From NCBI GenBank assembly GCA_963559135.1, contig CAUWJP010000053.1, positions 1 through 10,325 of the forward strand: a DNA stretch of 10,325 nucleotides, given 5' to 3'. This document shows positions 7,158-10,325 of the stretch, piece by piece. Made by a program: the position numbers and the translations under genes. How positions within the stretch are numbered: position 1 is the first letter of the stretch; every line of letters starts with the position of its first letter. The notes under the pieces were generated by a model. The model saw nothing but the letters and a program-made list of their open reading frames with translations, ran no database searches and had not been told where the DNA came from. This DNA is from Sellimonas sp963559135. GTDB taxonomy: Bacteria; Bacillota; Clostridia; Lachnospirales; Lachnospiraceae.

Positions 7158-7224
7158 AGACGGGCTCCGAATTCCTGTGTTTTGTGTATACACAAAAAAA
7201 CAGGACCGGAGCCCGTCTTTTTTT
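7158..7224 (+). terminator. Strong terminator of the purine operon
   Basis: AGACGGGCTCCG (7158-7169) pairs perfectly with CGGAGCCCGTCT (7207-7218), which runs into seven Ts (7218-7224). Inside the loop, TCCTGT (7173-7178) pairs with ACAGGA (7200-7205), and an 18-bp palindrome, TTTTGTGTATACACAAAA, fills 7180-7197. The whole forms a near-continuous hairpin of about 27 bp, much longer than a typical intrinsic terminator. It should separate the purine operon from the ABC genes. Confidence 0.92.
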
Positions 7225-7263
7225 CAAAATTATGAAATAAAGATCGGAAATGTGAAAACGGGC

Positions 7264-7292
7264 TTGTCCGAAGCCGGGAATTGTTTTATCAT
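7264..7292 (+). promoter_or_regulatory. Promoter of the ABC transporter operon
   Basis: TTGTCC (7264-7269) and TATCAT (7287-7292, 5/6) are separated by exactly 17 nt, about 33 nt before the first gene. A small dyad, GGCTT/AAGCC (7261-7265 with 7271-7275), brackets the -35 box and might be a protein site, but it is only 5 bp. With the upstream terminator, this indicates independent transcription. Confidence 0.5.
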
Positions 7293-7324
7293 AATAATAT
7301 CTGAAGTACAGAAAGGAGTTTATT

Positions 7325-8368
7325 ATGAAGAAGTTATGTTCATGGCTGCTCGTCCTTGCGCTGGCAGCAGGTGCACTTGCAGGGTGCGGATCACAGAGCG
7401 GGGATGACAGTAAAAAAGGGGAAGATCAGACTACACAGGAACAGCAGGAGCAGAAGGCAGAGCCTGTAGATGTTAATATTGCAGCACTGAAGGGACCGAC
7501 TGCCATGGGAATGGTGAAGTTCATGGATGATGTAGATAAAGGCGAAGTGGATGATGAAAATTACAACTTCCAGATTGCAGCATCCGCAGACGAAGTAACA
7601 CCGAAGCTGGTGCAGGGCGAGCTTGACATTGCGGCAGTACCAGCCAACCTGGCATCTGTACTGTACAATAATACCAAAGGTCAGGTACAGGTTCTGGCAG
7701 TCAATACACTTGGTGTTCTCTACATCGTTGAGAACGGAGAGACGGTACAGTCAGCAGCAGATCTGAAGGGTAAGACAATCTATGCCAGTGGCAAAGGTTC
7801 TACCCCGGAATACGCGCTGAACTATATTCTGACAGAAAATGGAATTGATCCTGCATCCGATGTGACGATTGAATGGAAGAGCGAACATTCAGAATGTGTG
7901 GCGGCTCTGGCAAATGACCCAAGCGGAATCGCAATGCTTCCGCAGCCGTTTGTGACAACGGCGCAGACGAAGAACCCTGATATCCGGGTTGCGCTGGATC
8001 TGACTGAGGAATGGGACAAGATTCAGGAAGATAAAGAGGAAAAGAGCGCACTTCTGACAGGAGTGGTTGTTGCGAGAAGCGAGTTTGTAAAAGAAAATCC
8101 GGAAGCAGTGGCAAATTTCCTCGATCATTATAAGGAGTCCGTTGACTATGTCAATGACAATACTGACGATGCAGCAAAACTGGTTGGACAGTATGAAATT
8201 GTGACGGAAGAAGTAGCGAAAAAAGCTCTTCCGGAATGTAACATTGTCTGCATCACCGGAGATGAGATGAAAGAACAGCTTTCCGGCTATCTGCAGGTGC
8301 TTTTGGATGCCAATGCGCAGTCAATAGGAGGAGCGTTACCGGAAGATGATTTCTACTACAGCGAATAA
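7325..8368 (+). CDS. ABC transporter substrate-binding lipoprotein (NMT1/THI5-SsuA-like)
   Basis: This is a 347-residue extracytoplasmic solute receptor. A basic, hydrophobic signal peptide ends in the lipobox LAGC with Cys21 as the lipid-anchored residue, followed by a Gln/Glu/Lys-rich linker (22-48). The mature part has LKGPTAMGMVKFM (55-67), then LVQGELDIAAVPANLASVLY, DLKGKTIYASGKGSTPEY and a late ENPEAVANFLDHYKESVDYV segment. This is the pattern of the NitT/TauT/THI5-like binding proteins. Members bind nitrate, sulfonates, taurine, pyrimidine precursors or other small molecules, so the ligand is open here. GGAG lies 6 nt before the ATG. It is the first gene of an ABC cassette, and its end overlaps the permease gene by 23 nt. 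The neighbouring purine operon hints at a nucleobase-like ligand, which is inference only. Confidence 0.88.
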   Translation: MKKLCSWLLVLALAAGALAGCGSQSGDDSKKGEDQTTQEQQEQKAEPVDVNIAALKGPTAMGMVKFMDDVDKGEVDDENYNFQIAASADEVTPKLVQGELDIAAVPANLASVLYNNTKGQVQVLAVNTLGVLYIVENGETVQSAADLKGKTIYASGKGSTPEYALNYILTENGIDPASDVTIEWKSEHSECVAALANDPSGIAMLPQPFVTTAQTKNPDIRVALDLTEEWDKIQEDKEEKSALLTGVVVARSEFVKENPEAVANFLDHYKESVDYVNDNTDDAAKLVGQYEIVTEEVAKKALPECNIVCITGDEMKEQLSGYLQVLLDANAQSIGGALPEDDFYYSE

Positions 8369-9119
8369 GAAGAAAAAAAGAACAATCAGATTATGGGCTG
8401 TGGCAGTTTGGCTGCTTGTGTGGCAGGCAGTCAGCGCTTGGATTGGACAGGAGATACTGCTGGTATCTCCTGTTGTTGTTTTCAGGAGGCTGACAGAGCT
8501 TGTAAGAGAAGCCGGATTCTGGCAGACCATCGGATTTTCCCTAGTACGGATTCTGGGCGGATTTCTCCTTGCGATGGCAGCGGGGATTCTGGCAGCAGGA
8601 CTTTCCGCGCGCTTCAGGCGTATTCGTGAGCTCCTTGCGCCTGCGGTGCTGACGATTAAGGCGGTTCCGGTTGCGTCTTTTGTCATCCTTGTGCTGATCT
8701 GGGTGCCTTCCAGAAATCTTTCCATCGTGATATCTTTTCTGATGGTATTTCCGATTTTGTACACGAATGTACTGGACGGGATTCTTGGTACAGATCCGAA
8801 ACTTCTGGAGATGGCGAAGGTATTTGAGGTGCCGAAGACAGTTCAGATCCGCTATATCTATGTTTCTCAGGTACTTCCGTTTTTCCGTGCGGGATGCTCT
8901 GTAGGTCTGGGACTTTGCTGGAAGGCAGGAGTGGCTGCGGAGGTCATTGGGATTCCGGATGGCTCCATAGGGGAGAATCTGTACAATGCCAAGGTCTATC
9001 TGAACACGCCGGATCTGTTTGCGTGGACGGTGGTGATCGTGCTGATCAGTCTTGTGTTTGAGAAACTGTTTCTGGCAGCGGTAGACCAGATTGTCATTCG
9101 TTTGGAAAGGATGGGTTAG
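8346..9119 (+). CDS. ABC transporter permease (NitT/TauT class)
   Basis: This is a 257-residue inner-membrane permease with about six membrane helices and the BPD_transp_1 fold. The coupling-helix (EAA) region reads LEMAKVFEVPKTVQIRYIYV followed by SQVLPFF, where the ATPase docks. The later GLCWKAGVAAEVIG segment and GSIGENLYNAKVYLNTPDLF are typical of the SsuC/TauC/ThiX-like branch. The start at 8346 lies inside the end of the binding-protein gene, with AGGAGGAG at 8326-8333 as ribosome binding site; the overlap suggests translational coupling. It is the only permease gene in the cassette, so the channel is probably a homodimer. Substrate unknown. Confidence 0.9.
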   Translation: MISTTANKKKKRTIRLWAVAVWLLVWQAVSAWIGQEILLVSPVVVFRRLTELVREAGFWQTIGFSLVRILGGFLLAMAAGILAAGLSARFRRIRELLAPAVLTIKAVPVASFVILVLIWVPSRNLSIVISFLMVFPILYTNVLDGILGTDPKLLEMAKVFEVPKTVQIRYIYVSQVLPFFRAGCSVGLGLCWKAGVAAEVIGIPDGSIGENLYNAKVYLNTPDLFAWTVVIVLISLVFEKLFLAAVDQIVIRLERMG

Positions 9120-9120
9120 G

Positions 9121-9735
9121 ATGGACCAGATTATCATTTCACATCTTTCAAAATTCTATGGAGAAAACAAGGTATTCTCTGATTTTTCAGCTGTTTTTGA
9201 GAGAGGAAAGACAACGTGCATCATGGCGCCTTCGGGTGCTGGAAAGACAACGTTGCTTCGGATTCTGACGGGGCTTGAGACGGCAGATGCAGGCAGGATC
9301 GAAGGCATGGACGGGTTGAAAAAGAGTATGGTATTTCAGGAAGACCGGCTGTGTGAGAATCTGAGTGTTTCTGCGAATATCCGGCTGGTGCGGCAGAAAA
9401 AAACGTGGGGACGTGATCAGAAAGAAAAAAAGGAAATTCAAGAAGCGCTGGAATCGGTCGGACTTGCCGGAAACGGGGATCAACAAGTCCGGGAATTGTC
9501 CGGAGGAATGAAGCGAAGGGTAGCGCTGTTACGCGCACTTTACAGTGATTGGGATATTCTGTTTCTGGACGAGCCGTTTAAAGGTCTGGATGAAGAGACA
9601 AAAACACAGGTCATGTGTTATACGAAAGAAAAATGCAGGGGAAAAACGGTGATCTTTGTGACCCATGAACGAAGTGAGGCAGAAGAGATGGGGGATATCC
9701 TCTATCAGATGCCTGTGTTGGAAAGACAGGAATAG
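9121..9735 (+). CDS. ABC transporter ATP-binding protein (NitT/TauT class)
   Basis: This is a 204-residue ATPase that powers the importer. All motifs are present: Walker A APSGAGKTT (36-44), Q-loop VFQED (71-75), signature LSGGMKRR (126-133), Walker B ILFLDEP (146-152) with the D-loop GLD, and the H-loop histidine in VTHER (H182). It is about 40-50 residues shorter than usual for this class and ends soon after the H-loop, with no C-terminal extension. The catalytic core is nevertheless complete. I start it at the ATG at 9121, one base after the permease stop and 10 nt after a GGAAAGG site, rather than at an in-frame GTG 30 nt upstream inside the permease gene. Last gene of the cassette. Confidence 0.9.
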   Translation: MDQIIISHLSKFYGENKVFSDFSAVFERGKTTCIMAPSGAGKTTLLRILTGLETADAGRIEGMDGLKKSMVFQEDRLCENLSVSANIRLVRQKKTWGRDQKEKKEIQEALESVGLAGNGDQQVRELSGGMKRRVALLRALYSDWDILFLDEPFKGLDEETKTQVMCYTKEKCRGKTVIFVTHERSEAEEMGDILYQMPVLERQE

Positions 9736-9746
9736 AAAGAATAAAA

Positions 9747-9780
9747 GAACCGGTGGCAGTGGGTGAGCTGTCACCGGTTC
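9747..9780. terminator. Bidirectional terminator between ABC and Hsp20 genes
   Basis: The arms at 9747-9759 and 9768-9780 form a 13-bp stem with one G-U pair and an 8-nt loop. T-rich sequence follows on both sides: TTATTCTATATT on the plus strand and TTTTATTCTTTC on the minus strand. It therefore suits both converging transcripts, the ABC operon and the Hsp20 gene. Confidence 0.8.
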
Positions 9781-9790
9781 TTATTCTATA

Positions 9791-10237
9791 TTAACCTTCA
9801 ATGGAAATGTAATTGGCCTGTTCTACTTCTTTTTTTGTCTTTTTCGGAATTGAGAGTTTCAGGATACCATCTTCATATTTTGCATGAATATCGTCCTGAT
9901 GAATAGCATCACCTACATAGAAAGTCCGGCTCATCGTGCCATTGTAACGCTCCCTGCGGATATAGTGGCCGTTGTTATCTTTTTCATCATTTTCCGCTTT
10001 CTTAGATGCAGAGACTGTCAGGTAGCCGTCTTTTAACTGTGCACTGATTTCGTCTTTCTTGTATCCAGGAAGGTCGATGTCTAACTCATAAGAAGTATCT
10101 GTATCCCGGATATCGGTTTTCATAACGGATTTCGAATTCTTCTTGTAAGAAGGTGTTCCTCTAAAGAATTCATCGTTAAATGGGAAATCCATCCAGTCAT
10201 CAAATAAGTTTTCTCCAAAAATACTAGGCATCATCAT
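9791..10237 (-). CDS. Hsp20/alpha-crystallin small heat-shock protein
   Basis: This is a 148-residue ATP-independent chaperone that holds unfolding proteins in oligomers. An N-terminal region rich in Phe, Trp and acidic residues (about 1-35) precedes the alpha-crystallin domain (about 38-132). That domain contains the family segments YELDIDLPGYKKDEI, LTVSASK, RRERYNGTMSRTFYV and the A-x-x-x-x-G-I-L motif AKYEDGILKLSIPK (119-132). The tail has the I-x-I motif ISI (144-146) that links dimers into oligomers. Three ATGs in a row begin the gene; AAAGGAG lies 9 nt before the first. It is transcribed alone towards the ABC genes. A 17-bp perfect palindrome just upstream of a TATAAA box may control it. 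Family call certain. Confidence 0.95.
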   Translation of the reverse strand: MMMPSIFGENLFDDWMDFPFNDEFFRGTPSYKKNSKSVMKTDIRDTDTSYELDIDLPGYKKDEISAQLKDGYLTVSASKKAENDEKDNNGHYIRRERYNGTMSRTFYVGDAIHQDDIHAKYEDGILKLSIPKKTKKEVEQANYISIEG

Positions 10238-10267
10238 AAGTCATTTCTCCTTTCAACAAACAAAATA

Positions 10268-10290
10268 TTTATAGGCATTTGCGAAATGCC
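10268..10290 (-). promoter_or_regulatory. Palindrome plus TATAAA box upstream of Hsp20
   Basis: GGCATTTGCGAAATGCC (10274-10290) is a 7-bp perfect dyad around GCG and directly abuts TATAAA (minus strand, 10273-10268), a plausible -10. No good -35 is found 16-18 nt away, because the palindrome occupies exactly that spacer. It is unlike the CIRCE (HrcA) or CtsR heat-shock operators, so any regulator here is unknown. Confidence 0.4.
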
Positions 10291-10291
10291 A

Positions 10292-10319
10292 GAATCCGCA
10301 TAAATGCGGGATTCTTTTT
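10292..10319 (+). terminator. Hairpin with T-run near the right edge
   Basis: GAATCCGCAT (10292-10301) pairs with ATGCGGGATTC (10304-10314) with one bulged G, and five Ts follow at 10315-10319. It looks like a rightward intrinsic terminator, yet no rightward gene lies just before it. It may stop antisense transcription or relate to a gene beyond the window. Confidence 0.4.
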
Positions 10320-10325
10320 GTTATA

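Noticed and set aside
7153..7407. Open frame spanning the terminator and the start of the lipoprotein gene
   Set aside because: It is encoded across a strong terminator and promoter, overlaps the signal peptide in another frame, and has no family resemblance.
1..10325. CRISPR array, tRNA, rRNA or complete insertion sequence
   Set aside because: No spaced direct repeats, no tRNA-like cloverleaf and no transposase gene were seen beyond the recombinase tail at the left edge.

Overview
The window looks like chromosomal DNA from a gut-type Clostridia member (Bacillota), most likely Lachnospiraceae. The basis is moderate GC, strong AGGAGG-type ribosome binding sites, AGA-rich and ATT-rich codon use, classic hairpin-plus-T-run terminators, and protein styles typical of that group. 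The family call is a judgement from sequence style, not a database match.

Left edge (1-700): the C-terminal tail of a large serine recombinase of the transposon/integrative-element type ends at 245. Within about 40 bases it abuts the 3' part of an XRE-type regulator that has lost its N-terminal DNA-binding half. This looks like the end of a mobile element, or its remnant, inserted in a regulator gene. A 15-bp perfect hairpin then separates this from a leftward EamA-type (DMT) exporter gene (698-1624, minus), which has its own promoter.

Centre (1790-7225): a rightward purine-salvage operon. It has a promoter with a dyad over the -10, a roughly 190-nt leader holding a three-stem element that ends in a T-run (candidate attenuator or riboswitch, class not recognised), and three closely spaced genes: a divergent adenine-deaminase-family amidohydrolase, a canonical adenine deaminase and an NCS2-type nucleobase permease. 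Both intergenic gaps are 24 nt. A very long, near-continuous hairpin terminator ends the unit. The obvious reading is import of a purine base followed by deamination, with adenine to hypoxanthine for the second enzyme. The first enzyme has lost several conserved histidines and may act on something else.

Right (7264-9790): a second rightward unit with its own promoter encodes a complete ABC importer of the NitT/TauT/THI5-like class: lipoprotein, permease and ATPase, with overlapping or near-touching genes. Its substrate is unknown; its position after the purine operon suggests, but does not show, a nucleobase-like or pyrimidine-like ligand. A bidirectional terminator separates it from a leftward Hsp20 small heat-shock gene (9791-10237, minus), whose upstream region carries a perfect 17-bp palindrome next to a TATAAA box.

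No tRNA, rRNA, CRISPR array or complete insertion sequence was seen. The points most worth a second look are the unclassified leader RNA and the altered active site of the first deaminase paralog.
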